From Microlunatus kandeliicorticis (lineage in GTDB: Bacteria; Actinomycetota; Actinomycetes; Propionibacteriales; Propionibacteriaceae), in assembly GCF_014137855.1 (NCBI RefSeq), contig NZ_JACGWT010000001.1:186001-250000 (forward strand): DNA of 64,000 nt. The letters run 5' to 3'. The notes beneath the pieces were generated by a model. It searched no databases. It was not told the origin of the DNA and worked only from the letters and a program-made list of their open reading frames with translations. The position numbers and the translations under genes are program-made. Of this stretch, positions 8,563 through 16,841 are shown piece after piece. The stretch's first letter is position 1, and each line of letters opens with the position of its first letter.

Positions 8563-10059
8563 TCATCGGGGCTCGTAGCCGGTCGGCGGGTGGGCGTCGG
8601 CGACCAGCGTCCGGAGCTCGGCCAGCCCGCCGCTCACCGTCCCGGCGGCGCGGGACTGCACCAGCACGTTGCCGATCGCGGTGGCCTCGACCGGTCCGGC
8701 CAGCACCCGGCGGCCGGTCCGGTCGGCGGTCAGCTGGCAGAGCAGCGGGTTCTGGCTGCCGCCGCCGACGACGTGGATCACCTCGACCCGACGTCCGCTC
8801 AGTCGTTCGGCCGACTCCAGGGTGGCGGCGTAGGCGGCGGCCAGGCTCGCGCAGATGCTGCGGACCAGCAGCACCCGCGCGCGGTCGGTGTCCCCGGTCA
8901 GCCCGGCACCGCCGGACCCGCAGAGCGCGGCGATCCGCTCGGGCATGTCGTCACCGGCCCGGAGCAGGCTGTCGTCCTCGGCGTCGAAGACCGGCACCTC
9001 GGCCGGGTCGACGTCGGCGGCGTCCGCGAGCAGCGCGGGCAGGTCGACCTCGACGCCGTCGCGCTCCCAGCGGCGGACCGACTCGTTGAGCAGCCACAGC
9101 CCCATCACGTTGTGCAGGAACCGGATCCGGTCGTCGACCCCGCCCTCGTTGGTGAAGCCGGCGGCGCGGGCGTCCTCGGTGAGCACCGGCGCGTCGAGCT
9201 CGAGCCCGACCAGCGACCAGGTGCCCGAGGAGATGTAGGCGGCAGTCGTCGGGTCGGCCATCGGGACGGCCACCACCGCCGAGGCGGTGTCGTGCGAGCC
9301 GACGGCGACCAGGGCGGGACCGCCCGGGTGCCTCCCGGGGTCGAGCCCGAGCTCGTCGGCGGCCGCACCGGTGACCGCGCCGATCCGGGTGCCCGGCTCG
9401 ACCAGGTCGGGCAGCAGCCCGCCGGGGAGCCCGAGCTTGTCGAGCAGCGTCGTGTTCCAGCCACCGGTGCGGACGTCGAGCAGCCCGGTGGTGGAGGCGT
9501 TGGTGCGCTCGGCGACCAGCGCGCCGGTCAGCCAGTGGCCGAACAGGTCGGGCAGCAGCAGCGCCCGGGTGCGGTCGTCGAGCTGCCCGTCGGCGGCGTC
9601 GACGGCCAGCTGGTAGAGCGTGTTGAACGGGAGGAACTGCAGTCCCGCGGACTGGTAAAGGACGTCGGGCTCGACCACGGCGTGCACCGCCTCGACCCCC
9701 CGGGCGGTGCGGTCGTCGCGGTAGTGGAACGGGCTGCCGACCAGCAGCGGCGGTGCGTCGTCGCGGACCCGGACCAGCCCGTAGTCGACCGCCCACGAGC
9801 AGATCCCGATGCTGACCAGCCCGGGACGCCGGCGGACCGCCTCGCGCAGCCCGGTGAGCACCTGCCGGTAGAGCTCGAGGACGTTCCAGCGCAGCCCGTC
9901 GGGGGTGCGGACCGGCTGGTTGGGGAACCGGTGCACCACGTCGATCTCGAGCGACCCGTCGTGCACCCGGCCGACCAATACCCGGCCGCTGGTCGCCCCG
10001 AGGTCGACCGCGGCCACCCAGCCCTCGGCGGGCGTCGGCGTCGGGGCGTCGGGCGTCAT
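8563..10059 (-). CDS. rhaB: Rhamnulokinase (FGGY carbohydrate kinase)
   Basis: A 498-residue FGGY-family kinase that phosphorylates L-rhamnulose to L-rhamnulose-1-phosphate with ATP. The N-terminal phosphate loop AAVDLGATSGRV (D19) and the sugar-contact segment ICSWAVDYGLV are as in RhaB; the second domain carries SSGTWSLVGLEL and the adenosine-site stretch VIHVVGGGSQNPLLCQLTA. ATG at 10059 overlaps the stop of the aldolase gene by 4 nt (ATGA). It sits between the aldolase/dehydrogenase gene and lutA. Confidence 0.94.
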   Translation of the reverse strand: MTPDAPTPTPAEGWVAAVDLGATSGRVLVGRVHDGSLEIDVVHRFPNQPVRTPDGLRWNVLELYRQVLTGLREAVRRRPGLVSIGICSWAVDYGLVRVRDDAPPLLVGSPFHYRDDRTARGVEAVHAVVEPDVLYQSAGLQFLPFNTLYQLAVDAADGQLDDRTRALLLPDLFGHWLTGALVAERTNASTTGLLDVRTGGWNTTLLDKLGLPGGLLPDLVEPGTRIGAVTGAAADELGLDPGRHPGGPALVAVGSHDTASAVVAVPMADPTTAAYISSGTWSLVGLELDAPVLTEDARAAGFTNEGGVDDRIRFLHNVMGLWLLNESVRRWERDGVEVDLPALLADAADVDPAEVPVFDAEDDSLLRAGDDMPERIAALCGSGGAGLTGDTDRARVLLVRSICASLAAAYAATLESAERLSGRRVEVIHVVGGGSQNPLLCQLTADRTGRRVLAGPVEATAIGNVLVQSRAAGTVSGGLAELRTLVADAHPPTGYEPR

Positions 10060-12134
10060 CGCAGGAACGCCGCCGCGACCCCGGCGTCGACCGGGATGTG
10101 CAGACCGGTGGTGTGGTCGAGGTCGCGGCTGCAGACCACGAAGACCGCGTTGGCCACGTGCTCGGGCAGCACCTCGCGCTTGAGGATGGTGCGGCCGGCG
10201 TAGTACTTGCCGAGGTCGTCCTCGGCCACGCCGTAGACGGCGGCCCGCTGCGCACCCCAGCCCCCGGCGAAGATCCCCGAGCCGCGGACCACGCCGTCGG
10301 GGTTGATCCCGTTGACCCGGATGCCGTGCTCGCCGAGCTCGGCGGCCAGCAGCCGCACCTGGTGGGCCTGGTCGGCCTTGGTGGCGGAGTAGGCGATGTT
10401 GTTGGGCCCGGCGAAGATCGAGTTCTTGCTCGAGATGTAGACGATGTCGCCGCCGAGCCGCTGCTCGATCATCGGGCCGGCCGCGGTCCGCGAGACCAGG
10501 AACGAGCCGCGGGCCATCACGTCGTGCTGCAGGTCCCAGTCGGCCACCGTGGTCTCGAGCAGCGGCTTGGAGAGCGACAGCCCGGCGTTGTTGACCACCA
10601 GGTCGAGCCCGCCGAAGGCGAGCAGCGCGTCGTCCACCGCCCGCTGCACCGCAGCCTCGTCGGTGACGTCGGCGACGATGCCCACCGCCACGTCGGCGGT
10701 GTTCTGCGCCGAGGCCCCGACGCCCCGGGCGATCTCGGCCGCCGCGGCCTCGGCCTTGGCCGCGTCGAGGTCGGCGATCACCACGCAGGCGCCTTCGGCG
10801 GCCAGCCGGGCGGCGGTCGCCTTGCCGATCCCGGACGCGGCCCCGGTGACCAGGGCGATCCGCCCGGCGAGCTCCTTCGGCTGCGGCATCCGGGCCAGCT
10901 TGGCCTCCTCGAGCGCCCAGTACTCGATCCGGAACTTCTCCGCCTCGTCGATCGGGGCGTAGGTCGAGACCGACTCGGCGCCGCGCATCACGTTGATCGC
11001 GTTGAGGTAGAACTCGCCGGCCACCCGGGCGGTCTGCTTGTCCTTGCCGAACGAGAACATCCCGACACCGGGCACCAGCACGATCGCGGGGTCGGTGCCG
11101 CGGATGGCGGGGGAGTCGGGCTCCGCGTGCGCGTCGTAGTAGGCCTGGTAGTCGGCGCGGTAGCTCTCGTGCAGCGCGCGGAGCCGCGCGGTCAGCTCCT
11201 CCACCGGCCGGTCCGGCGGCAGGTCCAGCAGCAGCGGCCGCACCTTGGTGCGGAGGAAGTGGTCGGGGCAGCTGGTGCCCAGCGCCGCCAGCCGCGGCGC
11301 CTCGCTGCCGGCCAGGAACTCGAGCACCCGCTCGTCGTCGGTGAAGTGGCCGACCATCCGGCGGCCCTGGGCGCCGCTGTCCTGCGAGGCGATCGAGCGG
11401 GCGGTCGGGGCCAGTGCGGCGGCGAGCGCGCGCCGGCGTTCGCGCGGCAGCGGTCCGAATCCGTCGCGCGGCGGACCGAACGGGTCCGGCCGTCCGTGCT
11501 CGGCCAGATAGCGGGCCGCGGTGTCGATGATGGTCAGCGAGTGCCGCTCGGTCTCGGCCGAGGTGTCGCCCCAGGCGGTGATCCCGTGCCCGCCGAGGAC
11601 ACAGCCGATCGCCTGCGGGTTCGCCTGCTTGATCGCGGCGATGTCCAGGCCGAGCTGGAACCCCGGACGCCGCCAGGGCACCCAGACCACGGTGTCGCCG
11701 AAGATCTCCCGGGTCAGCCGCTCGCCGTCGGCCGCCGTGGCCAGCGCGATGCCCGAGTCGGGGTGCAGGTGGTCGACGTGCGGGGCGTCGACCAGCCCGT
11801 GCATCGCGGTGTCGATGCTCGGCGCGGCACCGCCCTTGCCGAACAGGCAGTGGTCGAAGGCGGCCACCATCTCGTCCTCGCGCTCGACGCCGGGGTAGAC
11901 GTCGACCAGCGCGCGGAGCCGGTCGAGCCGGAGCACCGAGAGCCCGGGCTCGGTCAGGGTGCCGAGGTCGCCGCCGGAACCCTTGACCCAGAGCAGCTCG
12001 ACCGGTTGCGAGGTCACCGGGTCGGTCGCGGTGCCCTTGGCCGAGGTGTTGCCGCCTGCGTAGTTGGTGTTCTTCTTGTCCGCGCCGAGGCGGTGGGACC
12101 GTTCGATCAGCTCGGTCACGGCCTGGTTCGTCAT
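10056..12134 (-). CDS. Bifunctional rhamnulose-1-phosphate aldolase / L-lactaldehyde dehydrogenase
   Basis: A 692-residue fusion. Residues 1-400 are a class II aldolase (GGNTSAKG at 28-35; zinc ligands in HVDHLHPD at 119-126) that splits L-rhamnulose-1-phosphate into DHAP and L-lactaldehyde. Residues 420-692 are a short-chain dehydrogenase with TGAASGIG near 430, NNAGLS and the catalytic YSATK near 580, matching the lactaldehyde dehydrogenase half of the RhaEW/YuxG-type fusion. ATG at 12134 is chosen because GGAAAG lies 5 nt before it; a GTG two codons upstream would have no spacing. The upstream gap to rhaI holds a dispersed repeat. Its product L-lactate feeds the LutABC complex encoded by the same operon. 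Confidence 0.92.
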   Translation of the reverse strand: MTNQAVTELIERSHRLGADKKNTNYAGGNTSAKGTATDPVTSQPVELLWVKGSGGDLGTLTEPGLSVLRLDRLRALVDVYPGVEREDEMVAAFDHCLFGKGGAAPSIDTAMHGLVDAPHVDHLHPDSGIALATAADGERLTREIFGDTVVWVPWRRPGFQLGLDIAAIKQANPQAIGCVLGGHGITAWGDTSAETERHSLTIIDTAARYLAEHGRPDPFGPPRDGFGPLPRERRRALAAALAPTARSIASQDSGAQGRRMVGHFTDDERVLEFLAGSEAPRLAALGTSCPDHFLRTKVRPLLLDLPPDRPVEELTARLRALHESYRADYQAYYDAHAEPDSPAIRGTDPAIVLVPGVGMFSFGKDKQTARVAGEFYLNAINVMRGAESVSTYAPIDEAEKFRIEYWALEEAKLARMPQPKELAGRIALVTGAASGIGKATAARLAAEGACVVIADLDAAKAEAAAAEIARGVGASAQNTADVAVGIVADVTDEAAVQRAVDDALLAFGGLDLVVNNAGLSLSKPLLETTVADWDLQHDVMARGSFLVSRTAAGPMIEQRLGGDIVYISSKNSIFAGPNNIAYSATKADQAHQVRLLAAELGEHGIRVNGINPDGVVRGSGIFAGGWGAQRAAVYGVAEDDLGKYYAGRTILKREVLPEHVANAVFVVCSRDLDHTTGLHIPVDAGVAAAFLR

Positions 12135-12152
12135 GATCACTTTCCGGTGGGG

Positions 12153-12200
12153 CCCTTCGACAGGCTCAGGGCGCGGGTGGGGTGGCTCAGGGCGCGGGTG
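12153..12200. repeat. Dispersed CCCTTCGACAGGCTCAGGGCGCG repeat, copy 2, between rhaI and the aldolase gene
   Basis: Same head, spacer and second half unit (GGCTCAGGGCGCG) as the copy at 6169-6218, here intergenic. It splits the operon without any terminator-like T-run. Confidence 0.8.
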
Positions 12201-12209
12201 GTGACGGGA

Positions 12210-13373
12210 TCACGCGCCCCAGCCGGCCTGGGTGCCGCCGACCCGCTCGGACTCGATCCGGGTCTGGTAACCGGAGGCGGCATAGGCGGCCATCGGGTCG
12301 GCCGGCAGTCCGCGGGACTCGCGCCAGGTGGCCAGGCCGGGCCGGACGTCGGTGTAGAAGGCGTCCATCAGGATCCCGTTGGCACCGAGCACGTCGCCGG
12401 ACTCCTGGGCCTTGGCCAGCGCGTCGGTGTCGACCAGCAGCGCGCGCGCGGTCATCTCCTGGACGTTGAGCACCGAGCGGATCTGGCCGGGCACCTTGTC
12501 CTCGACGTTGTGGCACTGGTCGAGCATGAAGGCGACGGTCGAGTCCGGACCGAACCCGCCGCCCCGGATCACCTCGTAGAGGATCCGGAACAGCTGGAAC
12601 GGGTCCGCCGCGCCGACGATCAGGTCGTCGTCGGCGTAGAACCGCGAGTTGAAGTCGAACGAGCCGAGCTTCCCCAGCCGGAGCAGCTGGGCGACGATGA
12701 ACTCGATGTTGGTGCCCGGGGCGTGGTGGCCGGTGTCCAGGCAGACCACGGCACGCTCGCCGAGCGCGGCGGTCTGGGCGTACGCGGTTCCCCAGTCGGG
12801 GACGTCGGTGTGGTAGAAGGCGGGCTCGAAGAACTTGTACTCCAGCACCAGCCGCTGGTCGCCGGTCAGCCGGTCGTAGATCTGGGCCAGGCTGTCGGCC
12901 AGCCGGTCCTGCCGGCCGCGCAGGTCGCCCTGGCCGGGGTAGTTGGTGCCGTCGGCCAGCCAGATCTTGAGGTCCTGCGACCCGGTGGCGTCCATGATCG
13001 CGATGCACTCGAGGTGGTGGTCGATCGCCTTGCGGCGGACCGCTTCGTCGACGTGCGTCAGGCTGCCGAACTTGTAGACGTCGTCCTGGAAGGTGTTCGA
13101 GTTGATCGTCCCGAGCCGGACGCCGAGGGATTCGGCGTGCGACCGGAGCGCGGCGTAGTCGTCCACCTTGTCCCAGGGGATGTGCAGCGCAACCGACGGG
13201 GCCAGCCCGGTGAGCCGGTGGACCTCGGCGGCGTCGGCGATCTTCTCCTCGACGGTGCGCGGGGTGCCGGGAGTGCTGAACACCTTGAACCGGGTGCCCG
13301 AGTTGCCGAACGCCCACGAGGGCAGCTCGATCGCCTGGGTGGCGAGTTGGTCCAACACGTCGGACGGGATCAC
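12210..13373 (-). CDS. rhaI: L-rhamnose isomerase (RhaI type)
   Basis: A 387-residue TIM-barrel isomerase converting L-rhamnose to L-rhamnulose. Conserved metal and substrate blocks are visible: LGTINSNTF, GSQDLKIWLADGTNYPGQG, LVLEYKFFEPAFYHTD, VVCLDTGHHAPGTNIE, and GSFDFNSRFYADDDL. These match the Pseudomonas stutzeri-type isomerase rather than the E. coli RhaA type. The GTG at 13373 is preferred because AGGAG sits exactly 7 nt upstream; an ATG at 13412 in the same frame would add 13 residues. It is followed by the aldolase gene after a 75-nt gap. Confidence 0.92.
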   Translation of the reverse strand: MIPSDVLDQLATQAIELPSWAFGNSGTRFKVFSTPGTPRTVEEKIADAAEVHRLTGLAPSVALHIPWDKVDDYAALRSHAESLGVRLGTINSNTFQDDVYKFGSLTHVDEAVRRKAIDHHLECIAIMDATGSQDLKIWLADGTNYPGQGDLRGRQDRLADSLAQIYDRLTGDQRLVLEYKFFEPAFYHTDVPDWGTAYAQTAALGERAVVCLDTGHHAPGTNIEFIVAQLLRLGKLGSFDFNSRFYADDDLIVGAADPFQLFRILYEVIRGGGFGPDSTVAFMLDQCHNVEDKVPGQIRSVLNVQEMTARALLVDTDALAKAQESGDVLGANGILMDAFYTDVRPGLATWRESRGLPADPMAAYAASGYQTRIESERVGGTQAGWGA

Positions 13374-13452
13374 GACGTCGCTCCTGTCTGGTGGGGTGTG
13401 CTGCGGTTCCATGATCGTCCGACCGCTCGGCGGGCTCGCGGCCGGGTGCGGG

Positions 13453-14280
13453 TCAGCCCTTGACCGCGCCCGAGGTCATCCCGGCCACGATCTGCCGGTT
13501 GAAGAAGATGTACATGACCAGCGGCGGGATGGTGATCAGCAGGATGTCGGCGAACAACAGGTTCCACTGGTTCAGGGTCTGGCTCTGGAAGTTGTAGAGC
13601 GTGAGCTGCACCGTGACCCCGGCGTCGCCCGGCAGGAAGTAGAGCGGGCCGGTGAAGTCGTTGAACACCGCCACCGCCTGCACCACGATCACCGTGATCA
13701 TCACCGGCCGCAGCAGCGGGACGATCACCGAGAAGAACAGCCGGAGCGGCCCCGCGCCGTCGACGATCGCGGCCTCGTCGAGCTCGCGCGGGATGGTGCC
13801 CACGAAGGCCCGGAAGAGCAGCACGCAGAACGACAGCCCGAAGGTGACCTCGATCAGGATCATCCCGATCATGGTCTTGAAGATCCCCAGGCCCTGCAGC
13901 ACCCAGATGGTGGGCACCACGGCCGGCGGGACGATCAGCCCGGCCAGCACCAGGAAGTGCACCACCGTGTTGATCCGCGACCGGCGGCGCTGCAGCACGT
14001 AGCCGACCATCGCGGCCAGCACCACCATGACGGTCACGCTGCCCACGGTCAGGGTGATCGAGTTGATGAAGGCCCGCAGCACGACGTAGTCCTGGGTGTG
14101 CAGCACCTCCTTGATGTTCTCGATCAGCACCCACTGCTTCGGCAGGCTGAACGAGAGGTCGGAGGCGTCCGGGCCGGTCTTGCTCGCGGTCAGCAGGATG
14201 AACGCGAAGGGCACCAGGAACACGACGGCCGAGGCGGCGATGGCGACGATCCCGACCGGCCAACGGAGCTTCCAGGTCAC
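13453..14280 (-). CDS. ABC sugar transporter permease, MalG/UgpE type
   Basis: A 275-residue inner-membrane protein with six predicted membrane segments. The family EAA loop is present as ELDEAAIVDGAGPLRLFFSVIVPLLRP (shown in part: EAAIVDGAGPLRLF), which contacts the shared ATPase. The C-terminus ends QIVAGMTSGAVKG, typical of MalG-like permeases. GTG at 14280 overlaps the stop of the first permease by 4 nt (GTGA). With its partner and the solute-binding lipoprotein it should import L-rhamnose or rhamnosides. No ATP-binding subunit is in the operon. Confidence 0.92.
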   Translation of the reverse strand: MTWKLRWPVGIVAIAASAVVFLVPFAFILLTASKTGPDASDLSFSLPKQWVLIENIKEVLHTQDYVVLRAFINSITLTVGSVTVMVVLAAMVGYVLQRRRSRINTVVHFLVLAGLIVPPAVVPTIWVLQGLGIFKTMIGMILIEVTFGLSFCVLLFRAFVGTIPRELDEAAIVDGAGPLRLFFSVIVPLLRPVMITVIVVQAVAVFNDFTGPLYFLPGDAGVTVQLTLYNFQSQTLNQWNLLFADILLITIPPLVMYIFFNRQIVAGMTSGAVKG

Positions 14281-15200
14281 CGGTTCACCTCCCGTCGGGT
14301 CAGCAGGTAGGAGATCGGGACGACGATCGCGGTGACCACCACGAACAGCACCACGTTGCCCGCAGTGGAGAGGCCGTAGAAGCCGGCTTGGTACTGCTTG
14401 TAGATCACCGAGGCGATCACGTCGCTGGTGAAGCCGGGCCCGCCGTTGGTCATCGCCCAGATCAGGTCGAAGCTGCGCAGGCCGCCGATCAGCGAGAGCA
14501 GGATGACCGTGTTGGTGGCCGGCTGGACCAGGGGGACGGTGATGTTCCAGAAGTTGCGCCACCCGCTGGCCCCGTCGACCCGGGCCGCCTCGAAGTACTC
14601 CTGCGGGATGGCCACCAGCCCGGCGATGTAGATCAGGGTGGCGATGCCGACGCCCTTCCAGATGTCCACCGCGGCCACCGAGTAGAGCGCCAGGCTCGGG
14701 TCGGTCAGCCAGCCCGGCCCGCTCACCCCGAACCAGCTCAGGGTGGTGTTGATCAGCCCGGTGTCCGGCTTCATCATGATCTTGAACGTGACGCCGACCC
14801 CGATGGTCGAGACCAGCACCGGGAAGAAGATCACCGCACGCAGGTAGCCGCGGCCGACGATCGAGCTGGTCAGCAGCAGCCCGAGCAGCAGCCCGAGCAC
14901 CACCTTGGCGGCCGAGGTGAGGAAGCCGTAGATGAAGGCGTGCCCGAAGGCGCTGACCAGCATCGGTTCGCTGAAGAACTGGACGAAGTTGTCCAGCCCG
15001 ATGAACTCGGTCTTGAACAGCGTCCAGCGGGTCAGGCTGAAGTAGAACGAGGCGAAGGTCGGGATCGCGAACAGCACGACGAAGAGCACCCCGGCCGGGA
15101 GGTAGAACCACAGCGGGTAGGGGCTCTTGCGGCGCCGGGCCCGCGGGGCGGAGGCGACGACGCCGGTCGTCTCGACCCCGCGGGCGACGGTGGTGGCCAT
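14277..15200 (-). CDS. ABC sugar transporter permease, MalF/UgpA type
   Basis: A 307-residue permease with six to seven membrane spans. The opening PLWFYLPAGVLFVVLFAIPT is the usual first helix, and the EAA loop is EAARVDGASGWRNFWNITVP. The ATG at 15200 lies 7 nt after the solute-binding protein gene. It forms the membrane heterodimer with the downstream permease. Confidence 0.92.
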   Translation of the reverse strand: MATTVARGVETTGVVASAPRARRRKSPYPLWFYLPAGVLFVVLFAIPTFASFYFSLTRWTLFKTEFIGLDNFVQFFSEPMLVSAFGHAFIYGFLTSAAKVVLGLLLGLLLTSSIVGRGYLRAVIFFPVLVSTIGVGVTFKIMMKPDTGLINTTLSWFGVSGPGWLTDPSLALYSVAAVDIWKGVGIATLIYIAGLVAIPQEYFEAARVDGASGWRNFWNITVPLVQPATNTVILLSLIGGLRSFDLIWAMTNGGPGFTSDVIASVIYKQYQAGFYGLSTAGNVVLFVVVTAIVVPISYLLTRREVNR

Positions 15201-15207
15201 CAGGCGG

Positions 15208-16539
15208 TCACGACCAGCCGGGCAGGCCGAGCTGCTGCGCCTGCTTCTTCACGTCCTCGTCGTAGAGCTTCGCGCCCTGCGCCGCGGTGCTGATCCCCGA
15301 GCCCACCTGCACGGTGATGTTCGGCAGGCTCGGGCCCTTGATCGGCGAGCTGAACTCGAGCGCGGAGACGAAGTCCTTGCTGTCGAAGTAGGGCTGGAGG
15401 TCCTTGACCAGGGTGGGGGCGTCGCTCGGCAGCTTGCAGCTGCTGATCACGTACGGCCCGCTGGGCGGCGACTTCTCGGACTGGACCGCACAGCCCTCGG
15501 TCCCGTTGACCCAGGCGACGAACTTCTTGGCGGCGTCGAGCTTGGCACCGGTGGTGGTCTTGGGGATGTAGAGCGCGTTCGGCTGCCAGACGGTCAGCTT
15601 GGTGTCACTGGCCTTCTGCGCCGGCAGCGGGAAGACGCCGATGTCGTTGACGTCGTCGGGGTAGTTGGCCTGCAGCGCCGAGACCGCGCCGGTCAGCATC
15701 GGGTACTGGGCGCCCATCCCGGTGGCCAGCATCTTGATGCCGTCGTCGTAGGTGGCCGAGGCGTAGTTCTTGTTGAACAGCCCGGCCTGGTGGGCGTTCT
15801 GCTGGTTGAGGAAGCCCTGCAGCGCCGGCTGGTCGCTGTAGTGCACCTTGTTCTCGGTGTAGAGGGTGGCGAAGTCCGGCTGCTGCGCGGCCACGTTGCC
15901 GTAGTCGCCGAGGACGAACAGCTGGGCCGTCCAGTCGGTGCCGTAGGTCTGGATGATCGCGGTCTTGCCGGCCGCCTTGATCTTCTCGCTGTTGCTCATC
16001 AGGGTCGCCCAGTCCTTGGGGACCGACAGGCCGAGCTGGCTGTAGACCTTCTTGTTGTAGAGCACGGCCCCGGCCTGCGAGCTGCCCAGCGGCGCGCCGT
16101 AGAGCCCCTTCGAGGTGCTGACGGTGGCCTTGAACTGGTCGGTCAGCTGAGACACCCACGGCTGGTCGCCGAGCGGGGTCAGCGTGTTGTCGGGGTTGAG
16201 CGCCTGGAAGAGCGAGCCGTCGTTGTAGTTGAAGACGTCGTCCATCTCGCCGGTGCTGAGCTTGGTCTTGGTGAGGTTGTCACCCTCGGTCCCGCCCGGC
16301 TGGGTCTCCAGGTTGATCTTGATGTCGGGGTTCGCCTTCATGAACCCGTCGATCAGCGCGGTCTGGAAGGCGACGTTGGTCTGGTCGTTGCCGGTCAGGT
16401 AGGTGATCGTGGTCGTCCCGGATCCGGACGAGTCGCTGCCGGACCCGATGGATCCGACCGAGCAGGCGGACGCGGTCAGGGCCGCGACGGCCAGGACGGC
16501 CCCGGCCCGCAGTGCGCGCCGCGCACGTGATGGAAACAA
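15208..16539 (-). CDS. ABC sugar transporter solute-binding lipoprotein
   Basis: A 443-residue family 1 extracellular solute-binding protein. The N-terminus RARRALRAGAVLAVAALTASAC gives a type II signal peptide with lipobox LTASAC, so it is a membrane-anchored lipoprotein. The mature part has the usual two-lobe pattern (ITYLTGNDQTN, GTEGDNLTKTKLSTGEMDDV, GAVLYNKKVY). The start is TTG, decided by a strong GAGGAGGA 6 nt upstream. As the first gene of the operon it has its promoter and candidate LacI-type operator in 16540-16841. Ligand L-rhamnose or a rhamnoside is inferred from the neighbours only. Confidence 0.92.
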   Translation of the reverse strand: MFPSRARRALRAGAVLAVAALTASACSVGSIGSGSDSSGSGTTTITYLTGNDQTNVAFQTALIDGFMKANPDIKINLETQPGGTEGDNLTKTKLSTGEMDDVFNYNDGSLFQALNPDNTLTPLGDQPWVSQLTDQFKATVSTSKGLYGAPLGSSQAGAVLYNKKVYSQLGLSVPKDWATLMSNSEKIKAAGKTAIIQTYGTDWTAQLFVLGDYGNVAAQQPDFATLYTENKVHYSDQPALQGFLNQQNAHQAGLFNKNYASATYDDGIKMLATGMGAQYPMLTGAVSALQANYPDDVNDIGVFPLPAQKASDTKLTVWQPNALYIPKTTTGAKLDAAKKFVAWVNGTEGCAVQSEKSPPSGPYVISSCKLPSDAPTLVKDLQPYFDSKDFVSALEFSSPIKGPSLPNITVQVGSGISTAAQGAKLYDEDVKKQAQQLGLPGWS

Positions 16540-16618
16540 CGCTGTTCCTCCTCAGGTCGCCGGGCGCTTCGTTGCCACCGGTCGATGGTGAGTGCGGTGG
16601 CCGGGCCACCTGGCCGGA

Positions 16619-16633
16619 TTGAATCGGTTCATT
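16619..16633. promoter_or_regulatory. Candidate LacI-family operator upstream of the rhamnose operon
   Basis: TTGAATCGGTTCATT contains TGAATCGGTTCA, an imperfect 12-bp palindrome (five of six pairs) close to TGAAWCGTTTCA-type LacI sites. It is 80 nt upstream of the TTG start at 16539. Related sites precede the LacI-family gene at 22669-23757. Confidence 0.6.
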
Positions 16634-16742
16634 CCGGTTGGCTGGAACAGTAGGGGCGCCGTCCGGTGGACGTCAAGGCACACCCGCCCAGGGTGGCGGA
16701 ACCGTGATCTGGCGGGTCGGGCGCCGATAGGTAGCCGGGCTG

Positions 16743-16756
16743 TTGAATCGTTCGTA
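16743..16756. promoter_or_regulatory. Second, weaker LacI-like half-conserved site
   Basis: TTGAATCGTTCGTA keeps the left half TGAATCGTT of the sites at 23859 and 23941 but has a poor right half. It lies in the 302-nt gap between the rhamnose operon and the divergent GAF-kinase gene. Nothing else clear is seen in this gap apart from the promoter of the kinase gene. Confidence 0.35.
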
Positions 16757-16828
16757 CGGCCCGCACCGGTCGGGTCCGTCGTCCGCCGGACCGGTCGTGT
16801 CCGCCGGGACTGCGATCGCCGGGTTGCT

Positions 16829-16834
16829 TACGAT
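16829..16834 (+). promoter_or_regulatory. -10 hexamer TACGAT of a leaderless promoter for the tandem GAF-kinase gene
   Basis: TACGAT ends 7 nt before ATG at 16842, the spacing at which transcription would start at the A of the start codon. Confidence 0.5.
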
Positions 16835-16841
16835 GAGGGCG

